NCBI GenBank assembly: GCA_002011425.1
Contig: MTNJ01000052.1
Span: forward strand, 1-37,638
Direction of reading: 5' to 3'
From: Candidatus Acetothermia bacterium JdFR-48
Lineage (GTDB): Bacteria > Bipolaricaulota > Bipolaricaulia > Bipolaricaulales > Bipolaricaulaceae
DNA: 37,638 nt
The number at the start of each line of letters is the position of its first letter. Within the stretch, counting starts at the first letter, position 1. The translations under genes were made by a program, and so were the position numbers. Positions 1-7,872 of the stretch are shown piece by piece. A model generated the notes under the pieces. It was not told the DNA's origin. It saw only the letters and a program-made list of their open reading frames with translations, and ran no database searches.

Positions 1-63
1 GATTTGAACCTGCGACCTCTGGCTCCGGAGGCCAGCGCTCTATCCGGGCTGAGCTACGGGCGC
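1..63 (-). tRNA. tRNA-Arg (anticodon CCG), 3' end cut off by the window edge
   Basis: On the minus strand the 5' end begins GCGCCCGTAGCTCAG at base 63. D-arm, anticodon arm and most of the T-arm are visible. The anticodon stem CTGGC/GCCAG closes the loop CTCCGGA, so the anticodon is CCG, reading the arginine codon CGG. The T-loop GGTTCAAATC runs to base 1, so the acceptor 3' strand is outside the window. It lies two bases downstream of tRNA-Ser on the same strand and is probably cotranscribed with it. Confidence 0.93.
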
Positions 64-65
64 TG

Positions 66-157
66 CGGAGGGAGCGGGATTCGAACCCGCGGCTGAGCTT
101 TCGATGCCCAGCTACGGCTTAGCAAGCCGTCGCCTTCGACCACTCGGCCATCCCTCC
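66..157 (-). tRNA. tRNA-Ser (anticodon GCT)
   Basis: The acceptor stem GGAGGGA (151-157) pairs with TCCCTCC (67-73), with discriminator G at 66. The anticodon stem ACGGC/GCCGT holds the loop TTGCTAA, giving anticodon GCT for AGC/AGU codons. A long variable arm is present, as expected of a class II tRNA. The T-loop reads GGTTCGAATCC. CCA is not encoded. Confidence 0.95.
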
Positions 158-172
158 CGTACTCCGAGCCCC

Positions 173-201
173 ATTCTATTCCTTGAAAAGTTCATGGACA
201 A
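173..201 (-). promoter_or_regulatory. Promoter for the tRNA-Ser/tRNA-Arg pair
   Basis: On the minus strand TTGTCC (201-196) is followed after 17 bases by TAGAAT (178-173), which ends 15 bases before the tRNA-Ser 5' end. This is a good sigma70-type match. It overlaps the first codons of the divergent phosphatase gene if that gene starts at 194. Confidence 0.6.
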
Positions 202-1021
202 GGGGCTAGTATCCGCGGTCATGGAAAGGACGAAAGGTTACAAGGCCTTCATCGTGGACGTGGACGGGGTCTTGGTAAAGGGCGGTGATCCACTGCCCAG
301 CGCCGCCGAGGCGTTGGAAGAGCTCAAAAGACTTGGCCACGTGATCATCCTCACCAACAACTCCACCCGCTCCCGGGCCCAGACGGCGAAGGCGCTGCAA
401 ACGCTCGGTTTCCCCGTGGAGCCGAAAATGGTGGTTACGAGCTCCTACATTGCCGCGAGATGGCTCCTCGAGCGCGAGGGAAAGAGGAAAGTGTGGGTGA
501 TCGGTGAGGAGGGACTTGTGGAAGAGTTATCCCGGGCGGGACACGAGCTCGTGTCGCCTGAGGAGGCCGAGTGGGTGGTGGCGGGCATGGACCGGAGGCT
601 CACATACGAGAAGCTCGCCCATGCCCTGCGAGCGTTCCTCTCCGGCGCCCGGTTCCTCGCGACAAACCGCGATGGTACCTTTCCCGCTCCTCGAGGGCTC
701 CTCCCGGGAGCCGGGGCCGTAGTGGGGGCCATCGAAGGGATGGGCTTTTCCCCGGAAACGGTGGTGGGGAAGCCCTCTCCCATCGCGTTCGAGATCGCAC
801 TTGAGGTGGCTGGAGTCCTCCCGAACGAGGCCCTCATGATCGGAGACCGTCTAGAAACGGACATTCTGGGAGCACATCGGGCGGGACTGGACACAGCCCT
901 TGTCCTTACCGGGGTCTCCCATGAGGAAGACATCGAACGGCAGGGGATCTCACCCACATTGGTGGCGCGAGATCTGGGGGACCTCGTGGCGCTGCTCGTT
1001 GATGCGGGGTGGGCTCGGTGA
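194..1021 (+). CDS. HAD-IIA family phosphatase (NagD-like)
   Basis: The 275-residue protein belongs to the HAD superfamily, subclass IIA, whose members dephosphorylate small phosphate esters such as nucleotides, 4-nitrophenyl phosphate or glycolytic phosphates. Visible motifs are motif I FIVDVDGVL (nucleophile Asp22, general acid Asp24), motif II ILTNNSTRS, the motif III lysine in VVGKPSP and motif IV MIGDRLETDI. The cap between motifs II and III is of the IIA type (ATNRDGTFP). The open frame extends back into tRNA-Ser, so the gene must start later. ATG 194 has no Shine-Dalgarno sequence, while ATG 221 has AGGGG about 16 bases upstream and gives a more typical N-terminus, so either may be correct. 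The physiological substrate cannot be told from sequence. Confidence 0.88.
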   Translation: MDKGLVSAVMERTKGYKAFIVDVDGVLVKGGDPLPSAAEALEELKRLGHVIILTNNSTRSRAQTAKALQTLGFPVEPKMVVTSSYIAARWLLEREGKRKVWVIGEEGLVEELSRAGHELVSPEEAEWVVAGMDRRLTYEKLAHALRAFLSGARFLATNRDGTFPAPRGLLPGAGAVVGAIEGMGFSPETVVGKPSPIAFEIALEVAGVLPNEALMIGDRLETDILGAHRAGLDTALVLTGVSHEEDIERQGISPTLVARDLGDLVALLVDAGWAR

Positions 1022-1043
1022 AGACCCTTTCGAAAACCTCATC

Positions 1044-1724
1044 ATGAAATTCTTCCGGCGAAGGAAGGGTCGGGAAAGCTCCATCGATGTCGTGAAGCTA
1101 CGGCAAGCCATGGGGGAGCCCGGCTGCCCCATCTGCCGGCTCGTCCGCGAGAGCGAGGAGTGGCACCTATGGTTACTTCTCTACGAGCATTCGGGTGACC
1201 CGGAGTTCCATCGTCGCTTCAGCCGCTCCATGGGCCTATGTGCCCGTCATGCAAAACTCCTCGAGCGGATCGTCGTCCAGAGATCCCTCGCTACCCCAGC
1301 CGCCGCGGCTAGGTTCTACGAAAGTCTGAGCGCCCACGCTCGCGAAGCTCTGACAAATGGCGTTCCACGGCAAAACTGTGAGCTCTGTCGTTATACGGAG
1401 AACACAGCCCGACGCTACGCCGCCTCCCAGGCAAAACTCCTATTGTCCGCGGATGGGCGTCATGATTACCAACGTTCCTCGGGATTGTGCCTCCCGCACT
1501 TAGTGCTCGTCGAAAGGGAGGCGGGCGAGGAAGTACGCCGGTACTTGAGGAGGGACTTCATCGCGCGTCTCGTAAAGCTGGAGCAGAACCTCCGTGAGCT
1601 CCAACGTAAACAGCGATACGACGTTCATGAAGAACTTACCGCCTATGAGGCAAGCGCGTGGAAGGAGGCCCTGTGGCGCTTCGGAGGCATGGAATTCGAC
1701 GAGCTCCTCACCGAGGAACCCTAG
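1044..1724 (+). CDS. DUF6062-like cysteine-rich protein with duplicated CxxC / GLCxxH module
   Basis: The 226-residue soluble protein resembles the DUF6062 family, whose function is unknown. The sequence shows two copies of one module: CPIC (Cys28, Cys31) followed by GLCARH (Cys66, His69), then CELC (Cys112, Cys115) followed by GLCLPH (Cys149, His152). Each module supplies three cysteines and one histidine, a plausible zinc or other metal site; that is inference. The C-terminal third is charged and helical. ATG 1044 is chosen because the upstream part of the frame overlaps the phosphatase gene, which ends at 1021, and because the family pattern starts shortly after it. No strong ribosome binding site is seen, so translation may be coupled to the upstream gene. 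Confidence 0.75.
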   Translation: MKFFRRRKGRESSIDVVKLRQAMGEPGCPICRLVRESEEWHLWLLLYEHSGDPEFHRRFSRSMGLCARHAKLLERIVVQRSLATPAAAARFYESLSAHAREALTNGVPRQNCELCRYTENTARRYAASQAKLLLSADGRHDYQRSSGLCLPHLVLVEREAGEEVRRYLRRDFIARLVKLEQNLRELQRKQRYDVHEELTAYEASAWKEALWRFGGMEFDELLTEEP

Positions 1725-1766
1725 AACTATGGGCTGAACGAATCATGCAATACCCCACGGACCGGC

Positions 1767-1772
1767 TATTAT
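1767..1772 (+). promoter_or_regulatory. -10 box for hpt (possible leaderless start)
   Basis: TATTAT ends 7 bases before ATG 1780, placing the predicted transcription start at or next to the start codon. No convincing -35 box or Shine-Dalgarno sequence is visible. Confidence 0.45.
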
Positions 1773-1779
1773 TGTGGCT

Positions 1780-2373
1780 ATGAAGGGTGTAAAAGAAGAG
1801 ATCGAGCGTGTCCTCATCTCCGCTGAAGAGATCGCACAGCGGGTACGAGCGCTCGGGGAAAAGATCTCCCGTGATTACGGCAAGGGCGGCGTCGCCAGAG
1901 ATCCCTACAGGAGGCCCCTCCTTGTCGTGGGGATCTTGAAAGGTGCGATGCCATTTTTGGCAGACCTCATCCGCGTTATCGACCTCCCCTTGGAGTACGA
2001 TCTCATGTCCGTCTCCAGCTACAGAAACGGGACGAGTCCCGGGGAGGTGCGCATCCTCAAAGACCTCGACCGCTCCATCGCCCAACGGGACATCCTGATC
2101 GTGGAGGACATCGTGGACACCGGAACTACGCTGGACCACATCCTGCGACTCATCCAGGCACGTTCGCCTGCCAGCATCCGCATCTGCACCTTGATCGACA
2201 AACCCGCCCGCCGCGAGGTCCAGGTCCCTATGCACTACGTGGGCTTCACCTTACCCGAGGACGTGTTCGTGGTGGGTTACGGCCTCGACTACGCCGAGCT
2301 CTATCGGAATCTCCCCTTCATCGGCGTCCTCAAGCGGGAGATCTACGAGGAGGAGGGCATTGCGGACCGATGA
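1780..2373 (+). CDS. hpt: Hypoxanthine phosphoribosyltransferase
   Basis: This cytoplasmic purine-salvage enzyme converts hypoxanthine (often also guanine) and PRPP to IMP (or GMP) and pyrophosphate. The 197-residue length is typical. The PRPP-binding loop ILIVEDIVDTGTTL lies at residues 106-119, the PPi-binding segment VVGILKGAMPF at 49-59, and a flexible-loop SSY motif at 79-81. GTG 1774 lies in frame two codons earlier. ATG 1780 is preferred because a -10-like TATTAT would start the transcript right there. The 3' end overlaps the next gene by 14 bases, suggesting coupling. Confidence 0.93.
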   Translation: MKGVKEEIERVLISAEEIAQRVRALGEKISRDYGKGGVARDPYRRPLLVVGILKGAMPFLADLIRVIDLPLEYDLMSVSSYRNGTSPGEVRILKDLDRSIAQRDILIVEDIVDTGTTLDHILRLIQARSPASIRICTLIDKPARREVQVPMHYVGFTLPEDVFVVGYGLDYAELYRNLPFIGVLKREIYEEEGIADR

Positions 2374-3175
2374 GGCACTCCGGTTGGCACTGGACTTAGC
2401 TGGCCTCGGGGAGATCCCGGCGGACTCCGGGGTTTTGGTCCCGGGAAAATTTGGGGACAAGGTCCTCTTCGCCATAGACGTGGGGGTGGGCGAGCTGTTG
2501 CTCGCCGGGAGGCTCGGGGCGAGCGGGGTCATCGCTCACCACCCGCCGGGAGGCCAGCCGCGCCTCCACTGGCATGAAGTCCTCTGGCGTCATGTGGACC
2601 TCCTCATCAACTATGGTATCCCAGTGGATGAGGCGCAGGGTGCAGTGACAGAGCTCGTCTCCGAGTTCTCCGCCCGGGATCACGCCGCCAATTTCCTCCA
2701 CGTCCCCGCCGCGGCAAAGGCCCTGGGGATCCCATTGGTGGGGATTCACACCCCGCTCGATGAGATCGGACGGAAACGGCTCGTCGACACGGCGGAGGAG
2801 CTCTCCCCCGAGGAGCCGGTCGGCCTCCTCGTCGAAAAGCTCGAAAAGATCCCGGAGTTCACGGCCGCGGCGACGGAGATGGAGGTGCGGGTGGGCTCCC
2901 TCGAGAATCGGGTCGGACGGGTCGGGGTCTTTCATGGTGCGGGGACGAACGGGGGATACCCCGTGGCGGCCTGCGCCTTCCGGCACGGGATCGACACCGT
3001 GATCTACATCCACTGCTCCGACGCCGCGGCGAAGCGTCTTGCCCGGGAGTTTCCGGACAAGAACCTCATCGTGATGGGCCACATTGCCGCCGATTCCTTG
3101 GGCATAAACCCCTTCCTTGAGGCTTTGGAGGAGCGGGGACTGGAGGTCGTTGCCCTGGACGTAGTGCGACCTTAG
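2360..3175 (+). CDS. Nif3-like dinuclear metal-centre protein
   Basis: The 271-residue protein matches the Nif3/YbgI family (often annotated GTP cyclohydrolase 1 type 2 homolog), toroidal hexamers with a two-metal site whose role is poorly known. The sequence shows the metal-binding pair GVIAHHPP (His60, His61), a second region VGIHTPLDEI, and the C-terminal family signature VMGHIAADSLGINP. The segment between, VGVFHGAGTNGGYPVAAC, corresponds to the usual glycine-rich inserted part. The TTG start at 2360 follows the strong Shine-Dalgarno tract GAGGAGGAGGG inside the end of hpt. The match is by pattern and the family's biochemical role is unsettled. Confidence 0.72.
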   Translation: MRTDEALRLALDLAGLGEIPADSGVLVPGKFGDKVLFAIDVGVGELLLAGRLGASGVIAHHPPGGQPRLHWHEVLWRHVDLLINYGIPVDEAQGAVTELVSEFSARDHAANFLHVPAAAKALGIPLVGIHTPLDEIGRKRLVDTAEELSPEEPVGLLVEKLEKIPEFTAAATEMEVRVGSLENRVGRVGVFHGAGTNGGYPVAACAFRHGIDTVIYIHCSDAAAKRLAREFPDKNLIVMGHIAADSLGINPFLEALEERGLEVVALDVVRP

Positions 3176-3224
3176 GACTTGCGACAGAACCTTTTGCCGG
3201 GGACCTTTTCGGAAAAAGTTTGCC

Positions 3225-3243
3225 CTCCGCCGCAGTGGCGGAG
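3225..3243 (+). promoter_or_regulatory. Hairpin in the glgC leader
   Basis: CTCCGCC (3225-3231) pairs with GGCGGAG (3237-3243) around a 5-base loop, between the Nif3-like gene and glgC. There is no T-run, so it is not a standard terminator. It could pause polymerase or shape the glgC leader. Confidence 0.35.
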
Positions 3244-3276
3244 ATCCTTGCAGGACGTGTACGGGAGAGGGTGCCG

Positions 3277-4509
3277 ATGAGCGGAGTGCTAACGTTTATC
3301 CTGGCCGGGGGAAAAGGGGAACGGCTCTATCCCCTCACCCGGGACCGCACTAAACCGGCCGTCCCCTTTGGCGGTATTTACCGGATCATCGACTTCACGC
3401 TCTCCAACTGCCTCCACTCCGGGCTCCGCCAGATCTACGTCCTTACTCAATACAAATCCCTCTCGCTCGAGCGCCACATCCGGGCAGGGTGGAGCGTCTT
3501 CAACCCTGCCTTGGGGGAGTTCATCGCTCCAGTGCCCCCGCAGCAGCGCACCGAGGGGGCCACTTGGTACCGAGGTACAGCCGACGCCATCTGGCAGAAT
3601 TGGTACTCCGTGGAACGTTACATGTTCGAGCGTGGGGAACCCACGGCGATCTTGATCCTAGCGGGTGACCACGTTTACAAGATGGACTACCGCGAGATGC
3701 TCTCGTTCCACCGAGAGGCGAAAGCCGACTTGACCGTAGCGGTGATCCGGGTGCCCCGGGCCGAGGCGAGCCATCGGTTCGGGGTCTTCGTGGTAGACCG
3801 GAACGGCCGTGCTCGTTCGTTCCAGGAGAAGCCGGCTAAACCGTCGCCTGCGCCGGACGATCCCGATGCTTGTCTTGCTTCTATGGGGATCTACGCGTTC
3901 TCCCCACGAGTCCTTGAGAAAGCGTTGCGGGTGGATGCAGAGGATTCAGGATCTTCCCACGACTTCGGGAAAGACGTGATTCCCAAAATGGTCTCAGCGG
4001 GGATGCAAGTCTTCGTCTTCCCCTTCGAACAGGGAAACCGTAATCCCAGTCCTTACTGGCGCGACGTAGGGACCCTGGACTCCTTTTGGGAGGCTCACCT
4101 GGATCTTGTCGCGGTGGTGCCGCAGTTCGACCTCTACGATCGGTCCTGGCCTATCCACACGTATCATGAACCCTGGCCCCCAGCGAAAACGGTGCACGAC
4201 GACCCCGGCCGGAGGGGAACTGCGATGAATTCGCTCCTCTCTCCGGGTTGCATCGTCTCAGGGGGCACCGTCGTCCGCTCCATCCTCTCCCCCGGCGTCC
4301 GCATCCACAGCTTCGCCCACGTGGAAGAGTCAGTACTATTCTCCGGCGTGGAGGTTGGCCGGGGCGCCAAGGTTAGAAGAGCAATCGTCGATAAAAATGT
4401 GAAAATTCCCGAGGGATTTGAAATCGGGTATGACCTCGAGAAAGACCGGCGAAGGTTTCATGTAACGGAAGAAGGCATTATCGCGATTCCAAAGGAGGAG
4501 AAGCTCTGA
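3277..4509 (+). CDS. glgC: Glucose-1-phosphate adenylyltransferase (ADP-glucose pyrophosphorylase)
   Basis: The enzyme makes ADP-glucose from ATP and glucose 1-phosphate, the first committed step of bacterial glycogen synthesis. The 410-residue product has the N-terminal nucleotidyltransferase signature FILAGGKGERLYPLTRDR with TKPAVPFGG (residues 7-33), the catalytic AGDHVYKMDY (129-138), the sugar-binding FQEKP segment, and a C-terminal left-handed beta-helix region of hexapeptide-like repeats. ATG 3277 is chosen because GGGAGAGG stands 6 bases upstream; GTG 3271 is an in-frame alternative. It is followed after 13 bases by galT, which links storage-sugar and sugar-nucleotide metabolism. Confidence 0.95.
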   Translation: MSGVLTFILAGGKGERLYPLTRDRTKPAVPFGGIYRIIDFTLSNCLHSGLRQIYVLTQYKSLSLERHIRAGWSVFNPALGEFIAPVPPQQRTEGATWYRGTADAIWQNWYSVERYMFERGEPTAILILAGDHVYKMDYREMLSFHREAKADLTVAVIRVPRAEASHRFGVFVVDRNGRARSFQEKPAKPSPAPDDPDACLASMGIYAFSPRVLEKALRVDAEDSGSSHDFGKDVIPKMVSAGMQVFVFPFEQGNRNPSPYWRDVGTLDSFWEAHLDLVAVVPQFDLYDRSWPIHTYHEPWPPAKTVHDDPGRRGTAMNSLLSPGCIVSGGTVVRSILSPGVRIHSFAHVEESVLFSGVEVGRGAKVRRAIVDKNVKIPEGFEIGYDLEKDRRRFHVTEEGIIAIPKEEKL

Positions 4510-4522
4510 AAGGAGGAAGAGG

Positions 4523-5551
4523 ATGCCGGAGCTCAGACGTGGGCCGATCACCGATCGTTGGGTGATCATCGCTCCGGAGCGGGCCAAGCGTCCTACGGAC
4601 TACCGCAGCGAGTCCCCAGAGAAGGATGATCCCGCGAAGTGCCCATTCTGTCCGGGACACGAGCATATGACGCCGCCGGAGATTTACCGTGTCCACGACG
4701 GAAATGGTGGATGGGCAGTGCGGGTGATCCCGAATAAATTTCCTGCCCTCACCACGTACCCCGAGCTCGGCCGGGAGGCAGTGGGTGGGTTCTTCGACCG
4801 CATGCACGGAGTCGGGGCCCATGAGGTGGTGGTCGAGACCCCGGACCACGAGAGGGACCTCGCCGATCTCCCTCTCGGGCACGTGATAAAGGTGGTGGAG
4901 ACCTACGTGCGCAGGCTCCAAGAGCTCATGGCCAATACCTGGCACCGTTACGTGCTCCTATTCAAAAATCATGGCCCCCAAGCCGGAGCTTCCCTCTCCC
5001 ACGCCCACTCACAAATCATCGCCACCCCGGTGACGCCCCGGGATGTGCGCGACCGCCTGGAGGCCGCCCGGGACTACTACCACAAGAAGGAACGCTGCAT
5101 CTTTTGCGACATGTTGCTCGCGGAGCTACAGATGGGGAAGAGGATCGTGGAAGAGGTGAACAATTACGTCATCTGGACTCCGTTCGACTCGCGGTTCCCT
5201 TTCGAGATCCACATCTACCCCCAGTACCACTCCCACGACTTCACCCAAATGACCTCGGAACAGATACAGGGTCTCGCACGGGCCTTGAAGCGGGCCCTGG
5301 GGAAGCTGAAAGGCCTCTTGGGCGATCCACCGTTCAACTTCGTCCTCCAGAACGCACCCAACCCCGTCCCCCGGCCGGGGCGGCCCGATTATTGGGCCAC
5401 CCTCCAGTACGACTATCACTGGCACATCGAGATCATCCCCCGCCTTACCCAGGTGGCAGGATTCGAGTGGGGCACCGGCTTCTATATCAACCCCATGCCA
5501 CCGGAGGACGCTGCGCAATACCTGCGGGAGGTCGAGCCAGCCGACCCTTGA
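4523..5551 (+). CDS. galT: Galactose-1-phosphate uridylyltransferase family protein
   Basis: GalT swaps UMP between UDP-glucose and galactose 1-phosphate in the Leloir pathway. The 342-residue product has the zinc-type pair CPFC (Cys40, Cys43), a second CIFC pair, the active-site segment GASLSHAHSQIIATP with nucleophile-position His162, and a C-terminal half with YHWHIEIIPR typical of the second HIT-like domain. The active site reads HAHSQ where HPH.Q is more usual; such variation is known in short bacterial and archaeal GalT proteins. A related activity such as ADP-glucose phosphorylase cannot be excluded, and the adjacent glgC makes that worth considering. AAAGGAGGAAGAGG directly precedes the ATG. 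Confidence 0.88.
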   Translation: MPELRRGPITDRWVIIAPERAKRPTDYRSESPEKDDPAKCPFCPGHEHMTPPEIYRVHDGNGGWAVRVIPNKFPALTTYPELGREAVGGFFDRMHGVGAHEVVVETPDHERDLADLPLGHVIKVVETYVRRLQELMANTWHRYVLLFKNHGPQAGASLSHAHSQIIATPVTPRDVRDRLEAARDYYHKKERCIFCDMLLAELQMGKRIVEEVNNYVIWTPFDSRFPFEIHIYPQYHSHDFTQMTSEQIQGLARALKRALGKLKGLLGDPPFNFVLQNAPNPVPRPGRPDYWATLQYDYHWHIEIIPRLTQVAGFEWGTGFYINPMPPEDAAQYLREVEPADP

Positions 5552-5559
5552 TGTGCAAA

Positions 5560-5573
5560 CGTTACCTGTAACG
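5560..5573. promoter_or_regulatory. 14-bp palindrome upstream of the aldolase gene
   Basis: CGTTACctGTAACG is a perfect two-fold symmetric site in the 66-base gap between galT and the aldolase gene. Its size and spacing suit a dimeric repressor operator, but no regulator is identified. Confidence 0.35.
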
Positions 5574-5617
5574 GCTATCCTTGTCAGGATCTGTACCATA
5601 AGAGGAGGAGGTGTGCT

Positions 5618-6709
5618 GTGAGCAGGGTCGAAATATCCGCAGGAAAACTCAGGGGGCTTCTGCGGCTGGCAGATGATGAAGGTCGGTTCCGCATGATGGC
5701 CATTGACCAGCGGGGTTCCCTCAAGCGCATGATAAAAAAGGTCACGGGGAGGGATGTGACCTACGAGGACCTCGCCCAGATAAAGAAGCTCATCGTCAAA
5801 GTCCTCTCCCCTTATTCCAGTGCCACCTTAATTGACCCGGGATATGGTTATCCCATCGCCGCGAAGTACCTTCCGGCCGAGGTGGGACTGCTTCTCGCGG
5901 TGGAAGAGACGGGGTATCTCGCCTCCGGCACCGGGGAGAAGGAACGCAAGACCAGATTGCTCGAAGGCTGGGGGGTGGAGAAGGTGAAACGCGCCGGCGC
6001 TGACGGAGTTAAGCTCCTTCTCTACTACCGCCACGATGGCTCCCCCGAAGTGGTGGAGCACCAACAGGCGATCGCCCGCACGGTGGGCGAAGAGTGCGCT
6101 TACTACGACATTCCCTACGTCCTCGAGATCGTAGCCTACCCGTTCAGGGAGGACGAGGACAAGGATTCCTTCGCCTACGCCAAACGGAAGCCCAAGCTCG
6201 TTTTCGATTACGTCGCCGAGTTCGCGAAGCCCGAGTACAAGGTCGACGTCCTCAAGGTGGAGTTCCCAGCGGATTTGAAATACTGCAAAGAGTACGCCGA
6301 CGGCGCCTTCGATGGGGTGAAGAGGGAGCCGGCGTACGAGCTCACGGAGGTAGAGGACTTCTGCCGAGAAGTGACACGCCTTGCCAAAGTCCCGTGGGTG
6401 ATCCTTTCGGCCGGGGTGGGGATCGAGGAGTTCCTGGAGGAGGTGGAGATCGCCTCCCGGTGCGGGGCTTCTGGGTTCCTGTGTGGCCGTGCTCTGTGGA
6501 AGTACTGTGTCGACTTCTATCCGGACCTCGATGCCGTAGAGCAGTGGCTCGAAACCGGGGGTGCCGAGAACTTCCGCAAGCTCTACGCTGCCTCCGAGGC
6601 GGCGATTCCGTTCTGGGACACCGACGTCTTCAAAGGGTTCCCCAATCTCATGCTCCAGGGGGCAGGTCCTGACTGGTACAAGGACTACCACGGGTTCGGT
6701 GATCGGTAA
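5618..6709 (+). CDS. LacD-type class I aldolase (tagatose/fructose 1,6-bisphosphate aldolase)
   Basis: The 363-residue protein resembles LacD, the class I tagatose-1,6-bisphosphate aldolase. Such enzymes split a ketohexose bisphosphate to dihydroxyacetone phosphate and glyceraldehyde 3-phosphate through a lysine Schiff base. The expected lysine is Lys213 in DVLKVEFPAD. Other family segments are MAIDQRGSLKRM (residues 28-39), LIDPGYGYP, GADGVKLLLYYRHD and a phosphate-binding SAGVGIEEF followed by GFLCGRALWK. GTG 5618 follows AGAGGAGGAGG. Since phosphofructokinase follows directly, the enzyme probably serves as the glycolytic aldolase here; that is inference from context. Confidence 0.85.
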   Translation: MSRVEISAGKLRGLLRLADDEGRFRMMAIDQRGSLKRMIKKVTGRDVTYEDLAQIKKLIVKVLSPYSSATLIDPGYGYPIAAKYLPAEVGLLLAVEETGYLASGTGEKERKTRLLEGWGVEKVKRAGADGVKLLLYYRHDGSPEVVEHQQAIARTVGEECAYYDIPYVLEIVAYPFREDEDKDSFAYAKRKPKLVFDYVAEFAKPEYKVDVLKVEFPADLKYCKEYADGAFDGVKREPAYELTEVEDFCREVTRLAKVPWVILSAGVGIEEFLEEVEIASRCGASGFLCGRALWKYCVDFYPDLDAVEQWLETGGAENFRKLYAASEAAIPFWDTDVFKGFPNLMLQGAGPDWYKDYHGFGDR

Positions 6710-6785
6710 AAGGTGATGAGCGATGGATATCGGGTGTGGGAATTTGTCCGTCTCACATTACCCATCACGAAAAGAGGAGGAGATT

Positions 6786-7856
6786 ATGAGGATAGGCGTG
6801 CTAACTGGCGGCGGTGACTCGCCGGGAATCAACGCGTGTCTGCGGGCCATTGTGCGCAAGGCTCATGAGGCGGGGGCCCACGTGATCGGCTTTCAGGATG
6901 GCTGGAAGGGGTTGGTAGAAGACCTTCCCATGCCCCTAGGACTGCAGGAAGTCTCCGGGGTTCTTCCCCAGGGAGGGACGATCCTCGGCACCTCGCGCAC
7001 GAATCCGTTCAATAAGGCGAAAAAGGACGGTGAGACGGTCTGGGAGCCTACCGAGAAGGTCCAGAAAGTCCTCAATACCTGTGAAAAGCACAAGATCGAC
7101 TGTCTCATTGCCATCGGAGGGGACGACACCCTCGGCGTCGCGGCCCATCTCATCCCCCACGGCCTCAAGGCCGTGGGTATCCCTCAAACCATCGACAACG
7201 ACCTCTGGGGAACCGACTACTCCATCGGTTTTCCCACGGCCCTCTCCATTGTCACCGAGGCATTGGATCGTCTTCACACTACCTCCCACGCACATCATCG
7301 GGCGATGATCGTAGAGGTGATGGGACGAGACGCCGGGTGGATAGCGGTCTTGGGTGGGATGGCCGGTGGAGCGGACGTGATCCTGATCCCGGAGCGACCA
7401 TTCTCCGTGGGCGACATCGTCACGCGCTTGAAGAAGCGATTGGAGCTTGGCAAGCGTTTCTCCATCATCGTAGTTGCTGAGGGAGCGAAGCCGGTGGAGC
7501 TCGGGGGAAAACAGATCACCCAGCAGGAAGTTGACGCTTTCGGCCACATGCAGCTTGGGGGTATCGGCTACTGGCTCGCTGCGAGGCTCAGGGAGCACAA
7601 GGAGGAGCTCAAGCTCACCCCTAGGGTCACGGTGCTCGCTTACCTCCAGCGGGGCGGGATCGCTACAGCCTTCGACAGACTCCTCGCCACCCGTCTCGGT
7701 GTGCGGGCGGTGGAGCTTGCCCTGGAGGGAAGGTCTGGAGTAATGGTGGGCATGAAGGGAGAGAAGGTCGTCCCTGTTCCCTTGGAAGAGGTGGCAGCGA
7801 ACTCCCCTCGGCTTGTGCCCGACGAACTCATCGAACTTGCGGAGATCTTCTATTGA
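6786..7856 (+). CDS. 6-phosphofructokinase, probably pyrophosphate-dependent
   Basis: The 356-residue protein is a group A phosphofructokinase, which phosphorylates fructose 6-phosphate to the 1,6-bisphosphate. Motifs are GVLTGGGDSPGINA (4-17), AIGGDDTLGVAA (109-120), the catalytic IPQTIDNDLWGTD (132-144) and MGRDAGW. The phosphoryl-donor site has Asp114 in GGDD, where ATP enzymes carry glycine and PPi enzymes aspartate. The second diagnostic position is Gln134, where PPi enzymes normally have lysine (PKTIDND) and ATP enzymes glycine. Donor preference is therefore likely PPi but not certain. ATG 6786 has AAGAGGAGGAG upstream; an in-frame ATG at 6723, also with an AAGGTGAT site, would add 21 unconserved residues. 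Confidence 0.9.
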   Translation: MRIGVLTGGGDSPGINACLRAIVRKAHEAGAHVIGFQDGWKGLVEDLPMPLGLQEVSGVLPQGGTILGTSRTNPFNKAKKDGETVWEPTEKVQKVLNTCEKHKIDCLIAIGGDDTLGVAAHLIPHGLKAVGIPQTIDNDLWGTDYSIGFPTALSIVTEALDRLHTTSHAHHRAMIVEVMGRDAGWIAVLGGMAGGADVILIPERPFSVGDIVTRLKKRLELGKRFSIIVVAEGAKPVELGGKQITQQEVDAFGHMQLGGIGYWLAARLREHKEELKLTPRVTVLAYLQRGGIATAFDRLLATRLGVRAVELALEGRSGVMVGMKGEKVVPVPLEEVAANSPRLVPDELIELAEIFY

Positions 7857-7872
7857 GGGAAGGTGAGGGCCT

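Noticed and set aside
6723..6785. N-terminal extension of phosphofructokinase from ATG 6723
   Set aside because: The extra 21 residues do not match the family and ATG 6786 has the stronger ribosome binding site, although an AAGGTGAT site makes the longer form possible.
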